A stretch of 64,000 nt of DNA from an uncultured Flavobacteriales bacterium (GTDB taxonomy: Bacteria > Bacteroidota > Bacteroidia > Flavobacteriales > Crocinitomicaceae): contig CAMLLB010000013.1 of the NCBI GenBank assembly GCA_946480815.1, positions 17,840 through 81,839 on the forward strand, written 5' to 3'. The translations under genes and the position numbers were made by a program. The notes below the pieces were generated by a model. The model searched no databases, was not told the origin of the DNA, and saw only the letters and a list, made by a program, of their open reading frames with translations. This document shows positions 26,453 to 34,675 of this stretch, in pieces. Numbering within the stretch: position 1 is the stretch's first letter; the number at the start of each line of letters is the position of its first letter.

Positions 26453-26872
26453 TTAATATTCAGGAAAAGGAATCAGCACAATGGTGTACTTGTAAGAATT
26501 GTTTTTAGGTTTTAGAACAATACGTCTGCGGGATAATGTAACGATTTCAAATACCAGGTTTTTCCTGGTCCCCACGAACCCAAATTCTTTTTTGGACTCA
26601 TCGAGCCAATAAGATCGCTTGATTCCCGGCTTCGTTCCTAAAGTCTTTAACGTATGGAAATACGCATTCCGCGATTCGTGGAAAACAATGATTTCTTTGT
26701 ATTCAATTTGAAGTGGTGTGTAATCTTTATCTCCATCCAGTTGTTTATCTACCAGCCAAACTTTTGAAGAGTTATCATGAACTAAAATGTAATGATCTAT
26801 CGGTTGAATACTTGTATCTCCACAAGCACCAAGCACTAAAAGCAGCAATAGAAATACGAAGTTTGCTTTCAC
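26453..26872 (-). CDS. Small lipoprotein, unknown function
   Basis: A 139-aa protein starting with GTG: signal peptide KANFVFLLLLLVLGAC with lipobox Cys17. The mature part is beta-rich (DHYILVHDNSSKVWLVDKQ, YTPLQIEYKEIIVFHESRN, RRIVLKPKNNSYKYTIVLIPFPEY). No family is recognised. It lies between two other lipoproteins on the same strand, but intergenic repeats separate it from the one upstream, so it is likely independent. Confidence 0.7.
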   Translation of the reverse strand: MKANFVFLLLLLVLGACGDTSIQPIDHYILVHDNSSKVWLVDKQLDGDKDYTPLQIEYKEIIVFHESRNAYFHTLKTLGTKPGIKRSYWLDESKKEFGFVGTRKNLVFEIVTLSRRRIVLKPKNNSYKYTIVLIPFPEY

Positions 26873-26909
26873 CCTATCCTATTAATTGAAAATTGAGAAT
26901 TAAATGTGC

Positions 26910-26968
26910 CTTCGACTACGCTCAGTCACCGGATAATTCTTTTAAAAGGACACTGAGCGTAGTCGAAG
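26910..26968. repeat. Inverted pair of the CTTCGACT...CAGTCAC repeat
   Basis: CTTCGACTACGCTCAGT at 26910 and its complement ending at 26968 form a stem of about 18 bp around a 22-nt AT-rich loop. It lies between two lipoprotein genes and could end the transcript of the gene at 27023-27673. Confidence 0.85.
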
Positions 26969-27022
26969 TGACCTTTTACTTTTCATTTTTACATTTTCAT
27001 CCTGATAACTATCTGGACTGAA

Positions 27023-27673
27023 TTAAAAGATCATCTCGTTCCGATCCAGGATTTTTTTGATCTCAACTCCCATGGAATCAATAAATTCTGCTTTTATTCT
27101 TCTTGGAACATCTTCATCGATCACTTCACAGTTTACATACTCGTACTTGCCGTCTTTCCACTTAAACAAGCAATTGTAATAAGTAATGTTCTCATTGATA
27201 TTATCCGGGAACCGGATTACCAAATCATTATAACCTGAAGCAGAAGGGCGTTCTTCGATCAAATTCCCGTTGAATCCGTTCAATTTTACCAACACATCTC
27301 CATCTCTTTCAAAGATCAATAACCTTCTCAAAGGAAAACCATTCACCCCGGCTTTGATCAATAATTTGAAACCGTCTTTTAAAGGAGTTTGCTTGTTCAG
27401 TTTAAAGAAGCGGAAATATTTCGGGCTGCAGGTCGGGTGCTCCGGATCATCATCGGAAGTTGCCTTTGGATCACACAGATGCAATTCTTTTAATAATTCT
27501 GCTTCTACTTTAGAAGAAAATACATTTGAATTAAAGTCTGTACTGATTGTTTTATCAACCTCTTTTTTCCCTTCAGAATGTCTTTTTTCAATGGTAATTT
27601 CATCATCTGCTTTGTCATCACAGGAAAATGCCAGGAATAAAACAGGAAGAACAAACAAATAGCTGAATCTCAT
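27023..27673 (-). CDS. Lipoprotein, unknown function
   Basis: A 216-aa lipoprotein. The lipobox LAFSC (Cys18) is followed by DDKADDEITIEKRHSEGKKE, an acidic/basic tether. The mature domain has a possible disulfide pair (HLCDPKAT and HPTCSPKYF), a stretch FKLLIKAGVNGFPLRRLLIFERDGDVLVKLNGF and ends DSMGVEIKKILDRNEMIF. No family is recognised. It starts 15 nt after the HMG-CoA lyase gene ends, so it may be the last gene of the pyrD transcript. Confidence 0.7.
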   Translation of the reverse strand: MRFSYLFVLPVLFLAFSCDDKADDEITIEKRHSEGKKEVDKTISTDFNSNVFSSKVEAELLKELHLCDPKATSDDDPEHPTCSPKYFRFFKLNKQTPLKDGFKLLIKAGVNGFPLRRLLIFERDGDVLVKLNGFNGNLIEERPSASGYNDLVIRFPDNINENITYYNCLFKWKDGKYEYVNCEVIDEDVPRRIKAEFIDSMGVEIKKILDRNEMIF

Positions 27674-27688
27674 AACAACGTTTACTAA

Positions 27689-28543
27689 TTAATGAAAGAC
27701 TTTAGCTGAAGTTACAAATGCTTCTGAAAAACGAACAGGATCGACACCTGTTTCAATTCCCTTTTCTTTAAACCAATCCAACATAAGTTCCGTAGGCATA
27801 TTCCCGGTCAGATCATCTTTCGCCATCGGACAACCTCCATAACCTTTAATTGCTCCTTCAAAAGAACGGCATCCACCCGCGTAAGCAGCTTCTGTTAGTT
27901 TCACCGCATTCTCAGGTAAAGTATGTAGGTGTGCACTGATTTGAATATGGGAAAATTCCGCTGAAACGGTTGAAAACACCTGATTTACCAGCTCAGGAGT
28001 TGCAGCACCGATGGTATCAGCCAATGAAAGACGGGAAACCTCAAACAATTGTGTCAGTCGTTCTGCCCAGGTTACAATCAAGTCAGGTGACCAGGCGTCC
28101 CCGTATGGATTTCCAAATCCCATTGAAAGATAAAGCATCAATTCTTTATTTTCTTTATGACAGATATTGGCGATTGCTTCTACCCTTCTCAAAGATTCTT
28201 CAATCGTAGCATTCGTATTTCTCAATTGGAATGTTTCCGAAATACTGAAAGGATATGCTAAAAAATGGATCCGCTCAAACTTAGCTGCATCTTCCGCTCC
28301 TCTTTCATTTGGGATGACTGCCAGCAATTTGGTTTCACTCTCATCCAATCCTTCCAAAACAGACGCTGTATCCCTCATTTGAGGTGTTGCTTTGGGAGAA
28401 ACAAAACTTCCGAAATCCAGGGTATCAAAACCGCATTTCAAAAGATAGTTTAAATAATCAATTTTGTCTTTTGTCTCGATCCATTCCTTGATCCCTTGCA
28501 TAGCATCTCTTGGACACTCTGTAATAAAAACACGATTATCCAT
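27689..28543 (-). CDS. Hydroxymethylglutaryl-CoA lyase-type aldolase
   Basis: 284 aa from the ATG at 28543; the TTG two codons earlier is not favoured, and AGGAAA precedes the ATG. It is a DRE-TIM metalloenzyme cleaving HMG-CoA to acetoacetate and acetyl-CoA in leucine breakdown. It starts with [11 protein letters not shown] (the usual EVGPRDGLQ block, with CP for GP). It carries [29 protein letters not shown] (metal His pair) and [20 protein letters not shown] with the catalytic Cys. The family is clear. The first motif differs enough that a related lyase cannot be excluded. It overlaps pyrD by 8 nt. Confidence 0.88.
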   Translation of the reverse strand: MDNRVFITECPRDAMQGIKEWIETKDKIDYLNYLLKCGFDTLDFGSFVSPKATPQMRDTASVLEGLDESETKLLAVIPNERGAEDAAKFERIHFLAYPFSISETFQLRNTNATIEESLRRVEAIANICHKENKELMLYLSMGFGNPYGDAWSPDLIVTWAERLTQLFEVSRLSLADTIGAATPELVNQVFSTVSAEFSHIQISAHLHTLPENAVKLTEAAYAGGCRSFEGAIKGYGGCPMAKDDLTGNMPTELMLDWFKEKGIETGVDPVRFSEAFVTSAKVFH

Positions 28544-29585
28544 GAGCAATTTCCTTTCTTTTTTTCAAAACCGCTTTATTGATGCGCTTCACCAAGGCAG
28601 GTCCTTCATATATAAAACCGGAATAAATCTGAACCAGGCTTGCCCCGGCCAACAATTTTTCGATTGCATCTTCTCCTGAATAGATTCCTCCCACTCCAAT
28701 GATCGGAAAAGACCCATTCGACTTTTGAAATAAATAACTAATCACAGCAGTAGCTCTTTTGGTTAACGGTTTTCCGGAAACTCCTCCGGCACCGATTGAT
28801 TCGATTTTGCTGCTTGAAGTTACTAAATTTCCACGTTCGATAGTGGTGTTCGTAGCAATTACTCCTGCAATTTTTGTTTCATTAACAATGTCTACAATGT
28901 CATCTAATTGGGAATCAGTTAAGTCCGGAGCGATCTTTAAAAAGATTGGTTTCGAAGAAGCTATTTTACTCCGCTCGTCCATCAATGTCTGCAACAACTT
29001 TGTCAAAGGTTCCTTATCCTGTAATTCACGCAAATTAGGTGTATTGGGAGAAGATACATTGACTACGAAGTAATCCACATATTGCTCCAGTGCATGATAG
29101 CACTTTAAATAGTCGGAAGTAGCTTCTTCGTTCGGGGTGACTTTATTCTTTCCGATATTTCCACCAATGATGCAGGCAGGATTTAATTTTTTCAGCCGTT
29201 CCACAATTGCTTCTGCGCCATCATTATTAAATCCCATACGGTTAATAATCGCCTGGTCTTCCAATAAACGGAATAAGCGGGGCTTTGGGTTTCCCTCCTG
29301 ACCAACCGGTGTGACAGTTCCGATCTCTATGAAACCAAAACCACAAGCAGCAAGTTCATTAATTCTTAAAGCATTCTTATCAAAACCGGCAGCCAATCCA
29401 ACCGGGTTCGGAAAGGTAATCCCGGCAACTGTTGTTTCCAGTAACGGGTTTTTTACACAATAAATGGATTTCCAGATTGGCTTTACAAAGGGGACTTTAA
29501 GCCAAAATCCTAGTAATCTAAAGGTAAAATAGTGAACTTTTTCGGGGTCAAACTTAAAAAGCAACCATCTCAATAAAGGGTACAT
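28536..29585 (-). CDS. pyrD: Dihydroorotate dehydrogenase (quinone), class 2
   Basis: 349 aa from the ATG at 29585. A GTG ten codons upstream lies in the promoter, so it is excluded. This FMN enzyme oxidises dihydroorotate in pyrimidine synthesis using membrane quinone. The N-terminal amphipathic helix ([21 protein letters not shown]) is the membrane-docking segment of class 2. [34 protein letters not shown] and [11 protein letters not shown] (catalytic Ser) follow, then GVGGIYSG and the phosphate-binding loop [13 protein letters not shown]. Its end overlaps the HMG-CoA lyase start. Confidence 0.96.
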   Translation of the reverse strand: MYPLLRWLLFKFDPEKVHYFTFRLLGFWLKVPFVKPIWKSIYCVKNPLLETTVAGITFPNPVGLAAGFDKNALRINELAACGFGFIEIGTVTPVGQEGNPKPRLFRLLEDQAIINRMGFNNDGAEAIVERLKKLNPACIIGGNIGKNKVTPNEEATSDYLKCYHALEQYVDYFVVNVSSPNTPNLRELQDKEPLTKLLQTLMDERSKIASSKPIFLKIAPDLTDSQLDDIVDIVNETKIAGVIATNTTIERGNLVTSSSKIESIGAGGVSGKPLTKRATAVISYLFQKSNGSFPIIGVGGIYSGEDAIEKLLAGASLVQIYSGFIYEGPALVKRINKAVLKKRKEIAHG

Positions 29586-29600
29586 TCGATTAATTTGTAC

Positions 29601-29631
29601 CAAAGGTAAAAACACAAAACGAGCTTATCAA
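29601..29631 (-). promoter_or_regulatory. pyrD promoter, inside the upstream terminator
   Basis: On the minus strand TTG (29629-29631), 20 nt, TACCTTTG (29601-29608), 15 nt before the ATG. The TTG lies in the loop of the hairpin at 29614-29649. It shows that the GTG at 29615 cannot be the pyrD start. Confidence 0.75.
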
Positions 29632-29649
29632 TAGACAAACTCGTTTTGT
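29614..29649 (-). terminator. Terminator of the first DUF6089 gene
   Basis: ACAAAACGAG / CTCGTTTTGT (10-bp stem, 16-nt loop) lies 24 nt after the stop of the gene ending at 29673, with GTTTTTAC following on the minus strand. Confidence 0.7.
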
Positions 29650-29672
29650 TAAAAATAATTTTAAAACTTAGT

Positions 29673-30617
29673 TTAGAACTTCGCTCTGTAATGACGTTTT
29701 CCAAACTTCATCGGTCCGCTTCTGGAAGAGGACTTGTATGTAATGTTTCTGGTAATCATAAGATTGACATAAAGGAAAGCATCTTTCTGCTTATCACCTC
29801 TTTGACTTCCAGGATTAAATGCTGAAGGTGTATTCGACGGATTGGACAAATATGCTGCCTGCGGTCCATAAGATGCACCAATAATTGCAGGATCGTAATA
29901 TACACCGTGTACATCATCAATGTAATCGGAGAATGTTTTCACATAACATGCTTCCATACCAATTCTCCACATACGGTTAATTCCCATTCTGAATCCAATT
30001 CCAAGTGGAACCGTTGCTGTGATTCGTTTGTATTCAGCAGGCCCTCCCGGAAGACCTTGTCCTTCGGTGTGCATTGATTGCAAATTAACCCAACCACCCT
30101 GGTATAATGCTTTTGGATTGTAAAACATCGCTCCGATTCCTGCGATTAAATACAATTGCTCATTGTGGTCAGTGAATCCTCTTAGTCCAGGGATATTGTA
30201 TCTACGGCCGATTTTCTCATTTGCCAAAACAATAATCTCAAAACGCTGACTCAACATCACGAAAAACGAACGGAAACTCAGGTTCCGCATATTACGGATT
30301 GGTTCCGCAGTCAATGCATCATTACCACGCAACATTCCAAGGTTAACCATTGTTGATGTTGCATAATAAGGGTGAAAGCGATATCTGTATGATAAAGAAC
30401 CTCCAAAGTGAGTCGAATTGAAATCAATGTCTTTCAAACTGTAATCCGTACCAATTTGATTCGCGCCCCCCAAGTCTCCCAAGAAACTAGTTGCACCCAG
30501 ACCGATAGAAATTTCCTTCTTGTTCATTGCCCAATTTCGTTGTGTATTGAAATTTGAACTTTGCGCAAGTGAAATTGTTGAAACTATAGATAAAATAGTT
30601 AGAGTTATGTACTTCAT
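29673..30617 (-). CDS. DUF6089-type outer-membrane beta-barrel protein, paralog 1
   Basis: A 314-aa exported protein (signal peptide about 1-18, ends SLAQ). The mature part starts NWAMNKKEISIGLGATSFLGDLGG, then alternating beta-strands with GGSLSYRYRFHPYYA, FEIIVLANEKIGRR and PLGIGFRMGINRMWRIG. The C-terminal basic tail is RSGPMKFGKRHYRAKF. This is the DUF6089 beta-barrel pattern of Bacteroidota; function is unknown. It is clearly a tandem duplicate of the gene at 30865-31770, sharing long blocks such as PIRNMRNLSF and GPAEYKRITATVPLGIGFR. Confidence 0.85.
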   Translation of the reverse strand: MKYITLTILSIVSTISLAQSSNFNTQRNWAMNKKEISIGLGATSFLGDLGGANQIGTDYSLKDIDFNSTHFGGSLSYRYRFHPYYATSTMVNLGMLRGNDALTAEPIRNMRNLSFRSFFVMLSQRFEIIVLANEKIGRRYNIPGLRGFTDHNEQLYLIAGIGAMFYNPKALYQGGWVNLQSMHTEGQGLPGGPAEYKRITATVPLGIGFRMGINRMWRIGMEACYVKTFSDYIDDVHGVYYDPAIIGASYGPQAAYLSNPSNTPSAFNPGSQRGDKQKDAFLYVNLMITRNITYKSSSRSGPMKFGKRHYRAKF

Positions 30618-30864
30618 TCTAAAAATTTATGTTGTAGTAGATTCCATGACCGCTAAATTAAGATATTTATATCACAGCCACCTAAAAATTTTGTTGCTTT
30701 TTTTTAAAATGTCATTGTTAATGAACAAGTAACCGGTTTTATTGAATGATTTTTTCACAAATCCAAAAAACATGCAAAAAAAGAGTTACTAAATGTATAG
30801 TCAACTTTTATCAGATCGGATTTCATTAAACATTTTTTGATCTCAGTTTAATCTTCGGAAAGGT

Positions 30865-31770
30865 TCAATGAATTCTTGAAAACGATTTATAGGTAATATT
30901 TCGTGTGATCATGATATTGGCATAAAAGAACGCATCATTGTACTTACCCCCTCGCTGACTCCCCGGATTAAATGCTTCAGGAGTAGCGGAAGGATTTGAT
31001 AAATACGCAGCATTCGGTCCGTAGCTTGCTCCGATAACTGCAGGATCGTAATATTCACCACTCACATCATCAATGTAATCGGAGAATGTCTTTACGTATG
31101 TTACTTCCAGGCCAATTCTCCATAAACGGCTGACTCCCACTCTGAAACCTATTCCTAACGGAACAGTAGCGGTAATCCGTTTATATTCCGCGGGTCCGCC
31201 CGTAAGTCCTTGTCCTTCTGTGTGTTTATCATACAGTGTAACCCAATTGCCCTGATACTTTGTTTTCGGATTGAAATACATTGCACCGATCCCCCCGATC
31301 AAATACAATTGTTCATTATGATCTACACTTCCCGATCTGCGTCCGACCCGCTCATTAGCCAGTAGAATAATTTCAAAGCGCTGACTTAACATGGCAAAGA
31401 ACGACTGAAAACTCAAATTTCGCATATTGCGGATAGGTTCCTTTGTTTGTGCATCACTGCCGCGCAACATTCCCATATTAACCATGGTGGAAGTTGCAAA
31501 ATTACGATGAAAGCGATATCTGTACGATAATGAACCTCCAATGTGTGAGGAGTTGATATCGATGTCTTTCACACTGTAATCGGCAACAACCTGATCTGCG
31601 CCTCCCAGATCTCCTAAAAATCCGGTTACACCCAATCCCAATGAAAGTTCGTGTTTATTCTCTGCCCAATTTTGCTGCGTATTCAAAAATTGTCCATAAG
31701 AGATGATCGGGGCCAATATAGCAAGAGTCATGCAACTCATTCGAATAATCAGTATCACAATGGCTTTCAT
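30865..31770 (-). CDS. DUF6089-type outer-membrane beta-barrel protein, paralog 2
   Basis: A 301-aa paralog of the gene at 29673-30617: signal peptide about 1-26 (ends SYGQ), then NWAENKHELSLGLGVTGFLGDLGG and the same strand order. It lacks the NIPGLRGF insert near residue 165 and the C-terminal basic tail of paralog 1. The 247-nt gap between the two contains no gene. Paralogs in tandem suggest dosage or diversification of a surface protein. Confidence 0.85.
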   Translation of the reverse strand: MKAIVILIIRMSCMTLAILAPIISYGQFLNTQQNWAENKHELSLGLGVTGFLGDLGGADQVVADYSVKDIDINSSHIGGSLSYRYRFHRNFATSTMVNMGMLRGSDAQTKEPIRNMRNLSFQSFFAMLSQRFEIILLANERVGRRSGSVDHNEQLYLIGGIGAMYFNPKTKYQGNWVTLYDKHTEGQGLTGGPAEYKRITATVPLGIGFRVGVSRLWRIGLEVTYVKTFSDYIDDVSGEYYDPAVIGASYGPNAAYLSNPSATPEAFNPGSQRGGKYNDAFFYANIMITRNITYKSFSRIH

Positions 31771-31875
31771 ATCAATAAGTTAAAACTTTTAACAACAGTT
31801 TCCAAAAAAAAAGTAATTTTTTCACGAAATTGCTGTGGAATCAGGTAAGTCCTCTTATTGATTTCTCAATGAAAA

Positions 31876-31903
31876 AAGGCCTCTCAACGGATTGAAAGGC
31901 CTT
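31876..31903 (-). terminator. Terminator of the ECF sigma gene
   Basis: On the minus strand AAGGCCT, a 14-nt loop, AGGCCTT and then TTTTCATTG, directly after the sigma factor stop. Confidence 0.75.
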
Positions 31904-31911
31904 CTCTTTTT

Positions 31912-32493
31912 TTAAGCGGCATATCTTCCTAAGAAATGCTCTCTTAATTTCTCCAATGCTCTGAAGGTTTTCACCTTCGCATTGTTTTCAGTAATACCGA
32001 TTGATTCACCGATTTCTTTGAAACTCAGTTGTTCAAAAAATCGCATTTCAATCAATTTCAACTGTTCTTCTTTTAACTTTTGCATTGCCGATAAAAGCAA
32101 TGATTGATTGTGTTCAAATTCTTGATTATCAAAAAACAAGGTATCGAAAATTGGAATCTGAACATGCTCCATAGAAACGGTTCTGTTCGATTGCATTTCC
32201 CGATAGGATTGATACAATTCGCTTTTGGCTATTCGATATAGCCAGGAACCGAAAGGTACTCCCCGGTCTTCATACTTCGATAGATTTTTAATCGCTTTGA
32301 TAAAGACTTGTGAAGCAACATCGTGGGCTTGCTCCGGGTCTTCCATGCGTTGTTTCAAATAGCGAAGTATTGCATCATAATACTTGCGGTACAAAGGTTC
32401 GAATCTTGCCGGATCCTCCTTTGCCTGCATCACCCATACTTGCTCCTCCTGGAGAAGTTCCGGTGACTGGTGGAAATAGACATTAATTGCCAT
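31912..32493 (-). CDS. ECF-type RNA polymerase sigma factor
   Basis: A 193-aa group 4 sigma factor. Region 2 spans about 25-95 (RFEPLYRKYYDAILRYL, PEQAHDVASQVFIKAIK, PFGSWLYRIAKSEL). Region 4 spans about 135-185 (LIEMRFFEQLSFKEIGESIGITENNAKVKTFRALEKLR). No anti-sigma gene follows: downstream are the terminator and the DUF6089 genes, upstream a peroxidase gene. The cognate regulator is therefore elsewhere, or this is a control-free type. Signal unknown. Confidence 0.9.
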   Translation of the reverse strand: MAINVYFHQSPELLQEEQVWVMQAKEDPARFEPLYRKYYDAILRYLKQRMEDPEQAHDVASQVFIKAIKNLSKYEDRGVPFGSWLYRIAKSELYQSYREMQSNRTVSMEHVQIPIFDTLFFDNQEFEHNQSLLLSAMQKLKEEQLKLIEMRFFEQLSFKEIGESIGITENNAKVKTFRALEKLREHFLGRYAA

Positions 32494-32654
32494 GGTATAT
32501 TTGGATTTTGGGTTTGCATAATTTTTGCTTTGGGTATAACTAATATAACGGGATATTTTTCAATTTATTATCAAATCCGGAAAATGCAACGGCTTTTTTA
32601 ACAGTTTTTCGACGAATAAGCCAATTAATCCTATCAATTAAGTAGAATTTTAAA

Positions 32655-33626
32655 TTAGTCAACCATAGATGTGTCAGTCAATGTTCTTAAAAACGATTCC
32701 AATTGACTGATTTCCAATTCATTTAATACAAATGGTTTTATTATACCGGATTTATTGGAAAATGATACACCACCCTTCGCATAATGCTTAATCACCTCTT
32801 TTAGTGTTCGAAGACTGCCATCATGCATATACGGTGCCGTTAACGATACGTTGCGCAGACCCGGAACCTTGAAAGCTCCTTTCTCCTCTTCCAAACCATT
32901 AATCCGGTATCTTCCCTGGTCTGTTCCGTAATCATTGTAAAGTCCGTTACTTACTACGGCATAATTCGTGAAATCAGGTCCGGAATGACATTTGGTACAG
33001 TAAAGTTTACGGGAAAACAGAAGCCAGCCTGCTTTTTCATCCGCATTCAAAGCTGCCTGCTCTCCTGCTCTATACCGGTCAAACCTACTATTTCGGCTGA
33101 TTAAAGACCGTTCATAAGTACTGATCGCCCGTGTGATTACATAAGCATCCAATTCCCGGTTGAAAAGTGATTTGGCAAGACGCCTGTAATTGGGATCTTT
33201 TGACAATTTATGCAGAACCTCTTTCATCGAACTTCCCATTTCCAGGTGATCCTGGATTGGCACGAGTATCTGCTCTTCCAGGGTTTTTACTTCCCCGTCG
33301 TACATATAGCTTTTGAAAAACGCACTATTGAAAAGGCTTGGAGCATTCCGCATGGCAACGGATCCGTTCACTCCACGACTTTTTGCCAGGCCGTCGGTAA
33401 ATGCTTTGTGTGGTTTGTGACAACTGGCGCAGGAAATTTCATTATTACGGGACAAGCGCTTATCAAAGAATAAGCGTTTTCCGAAGGCAATTTTCTCACT
33501 TGTAATCGGATTGTCTTGCGGAAAGGGAATTCTCATCAGTCCGGATTTTGTTTCCGGCCCGGAACATCTCCACCCGATCATTAAAATCAGCAAAGACAGA
33601 AATAACAACTGTTTATTGAGTTTCAT
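32655..33626 (-). CDS. Di-haem cytochrome c peroxidase (MauG/CcpA family) lipoprotein
   Basis: A 323-aa periplasmic enzyme that reduces H2O2 with electrons from cytochromes or quinol pools. The N-terminus has a hydrophobic signal and C21 in a lipobox-like context (MIGWRC). Two c-type haem sites: C66-A-S-C69-H70 and C210-T-K-C213-H214. GKRLFFDKRLSR and MRNAPSLFN are family motifs, and TAPYMHDGSLRTLKEVI near the C-terminus holds the Met ligand region. Length is normal. It lies next to the ECF sigma gene on the same strand with 161 nt between, so co-regulation is possible but not shown. Confidence 0.93.
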   Translation of the reverse strand: MKLNKQLLFLSLLILMIGWRCSGPETKSGLMRIPFPQDNPITSEKIAFGKRLFFDKRLSRNNEISCASCHKPHKAFTDGLAKSRGVNGSVAMRNAPSLFNSAFFKSYMYDGEVKTLEEQILVPIQDHLEMGSSMKEVLHKLSKDPNYRRLAKSLFNRELDAYVITRAISTYERSLISRNSRFDRYRAGEQAALNADEKAGWLLFSRKLYCTKCHSGPDFTNYAVVSNGLYNDYGTDQGRYRINGLEEEKGAFKVPGLRNVSLTAPYMHDGSLRTLKEVIKHYAKGGVSFSNKSGIIKPFVLNELEISQLESFLRTLTDTSMVD

Positions 33627-33725
33627 AACACCTTAGCTCCTAAGTTACTATGAAAAGGGGAATCTGCCTCAAAAACGATGTTTTATCAAACATTTTTTCG
33701 TCTTCAAAAGCAAAAGCTGCACTAA

Positions 33726-33741
33726 TCCCGGATATCCGGGA
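33726..33741. repeat. Palindrome TCCCGGATATCCGGGA
   Basis: A 16-bp perfect palindrome between the peroxidase and methyltransferase genes, a member of the TCCG...CGGA set. It lies inside a 207-nt region that also holds two copies of TCGTCTTCAAAAGCAA. Confidence 0.85.
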
Positions 33742-33783
33742 CTCTATCAAAAGCTACGCTTTTCCCAAATTATTTCCGCACTA

Positions 33784-33801
33784 ATCCGTCAGCTGACGGA
33801 T
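33784..33801. repeat. Palindrome ATCCGTCAGCTGACGGAT
   Basis: An 18-bp perfect palindrome with the same core as the centre of the 43-bp repeats at 16783 and 38074, but different flanks. This shows the core moves or spreads independently of the longer element. Confidence 0.85.
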
Positions 33802-33833
33802 CGTAATTTCGTCTTCAAAAGCAACGCTTTTTC

Positions 33834-34607
33834 TTATTTTTTTCTGACGATATAAAGTATTTCAGTTTTCGCCAAACGGAATCGCTCAATCTCTTCATCT
33901 GAAATCGGATGATCCGCAAAAGCAATCTCTACTTCAAAACCTGCTTTTTCCAACCATTGCGGATAATCTTTTCCGAACAAACGCACGTGGTCTTTTTGCC
34001 AGAAATGTTTCTCACGCTCTTCGGGAGATGTGATACTCCAGTCCTCATAGGTTTCTTCCCGGTTCATGTCTTGCGGAACCTGCATAATCCCCCATGCTCC
34101 CGGAGCCATAACACGGTATAATTCTTTCATACACTGCAACGCATCGTCTACATGTTCCATTACGTGATTACAAAAAACAACATCAAAACGATTGTCTTCC
34201 AACGGTATTTTGTGCAGATCAAAATGCAGATCAGCGATAGGTGAAACCAAATCTCCTGTCAAATAATCCAGGTTCTTTTGGTTTTTAAATTTCTTATGAA
34301 AGCATTGTTCCGGTGCAATGTGAAGCACCTTCAGTTTGTCAGCAGTAAAAAAGTTACTTTCTCTTTTTAAATAAAGCCACATCAGACGGTGTCTTTCCAA
34401 GGTTAAATCGTAGGGACACAATACATTCTCCCGATGGGAAACCTCAGATCCATACGAAAGAAACTTTCTGAATTTTCGTTCACATACCGGGCATTCCACC
34501 TTATTTCCCTGGTAAATTACCGGTGCGAAGAACTTAAAAATATAGCTTAAACGTATTAAAAGCGGCCTTGGCAATTTATTCAGAAGAAACTTGTATACTT
34601 TTTTCAT
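33834..34607 (-). CDS. Class I SAM-dependent methyltransferase with N-terminal zinc-ribbon-like Cys motif
   Basis: A 257-aa protein. Residues about 36-62 hold CPVCERKF and a later CPYDL, a possible zinc knuckle. The methyltransferase fold begins at LKVLHIAPEQCFHKKF (motif I variant, not the usual GxGxG). It then has YLTGDL, DVVFCNHVMEHVDDALQCMKELYRVMAPGAWGIMQVP, typical of UbiE/Methyltransf_11 enzymes. The substrate is unknown; such proteins are frequent near glycan genes but none is here. It is divergent from ptrB and the mRNA is probably leaderless. Confidence 0.85.
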   Translation of the reverse strand: MKKVYKFLLNKLPRPLLIRLSYIFKFFAPVIYQGNKVECPVCERKFRKFLSYGSEVSHRENVLCPYDLTLERHRLMWLYLKRESNFFTADKLKVLHIAPEQCFHKKFKNQKNLDYLTGDLVSPIADLHFDLHKIPLEDNRFDVVFCNHVMEHVDDALQCMKELYRVMAPGAWGIMQVPQDMNREETYEDWSITSPEEREKHFWQKDHVRLFGKDYPQWLEKAGFEVEIAFADHPISDEEIERFRLAKTEILYIVRKK

Positions 34608-34611
34608 AAAA

Positions 34612-34619
34612 CAAAGTTA
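34612..34619 (-). promoter_or_regulatory. -7 box of methyltransferase promoter
   Basis: TAACTTTG on the minus strand ends 4 nt before the ATG at 34607. A TTG lies 22 nt further upstream at 34642-34644. Confidence 0.6.
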
Positions 34620-34662
34620 ATAAACTCCCGAAATCACCCCACAATTCTTAAAAGAGTTCTCT

Positions 34663-34670
34663 TAAATTTG
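34663..34670 (+). promoter_or_regulatory. -7 box of oligopeptidase promoter
   Basis: TAAATTTG ends 5 nt before the ATG at 34676, predicting a leaderless transcript. No good TTG partner is seen. Confidence 0.55.
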
Positions 34671-34675
34671 TAACT

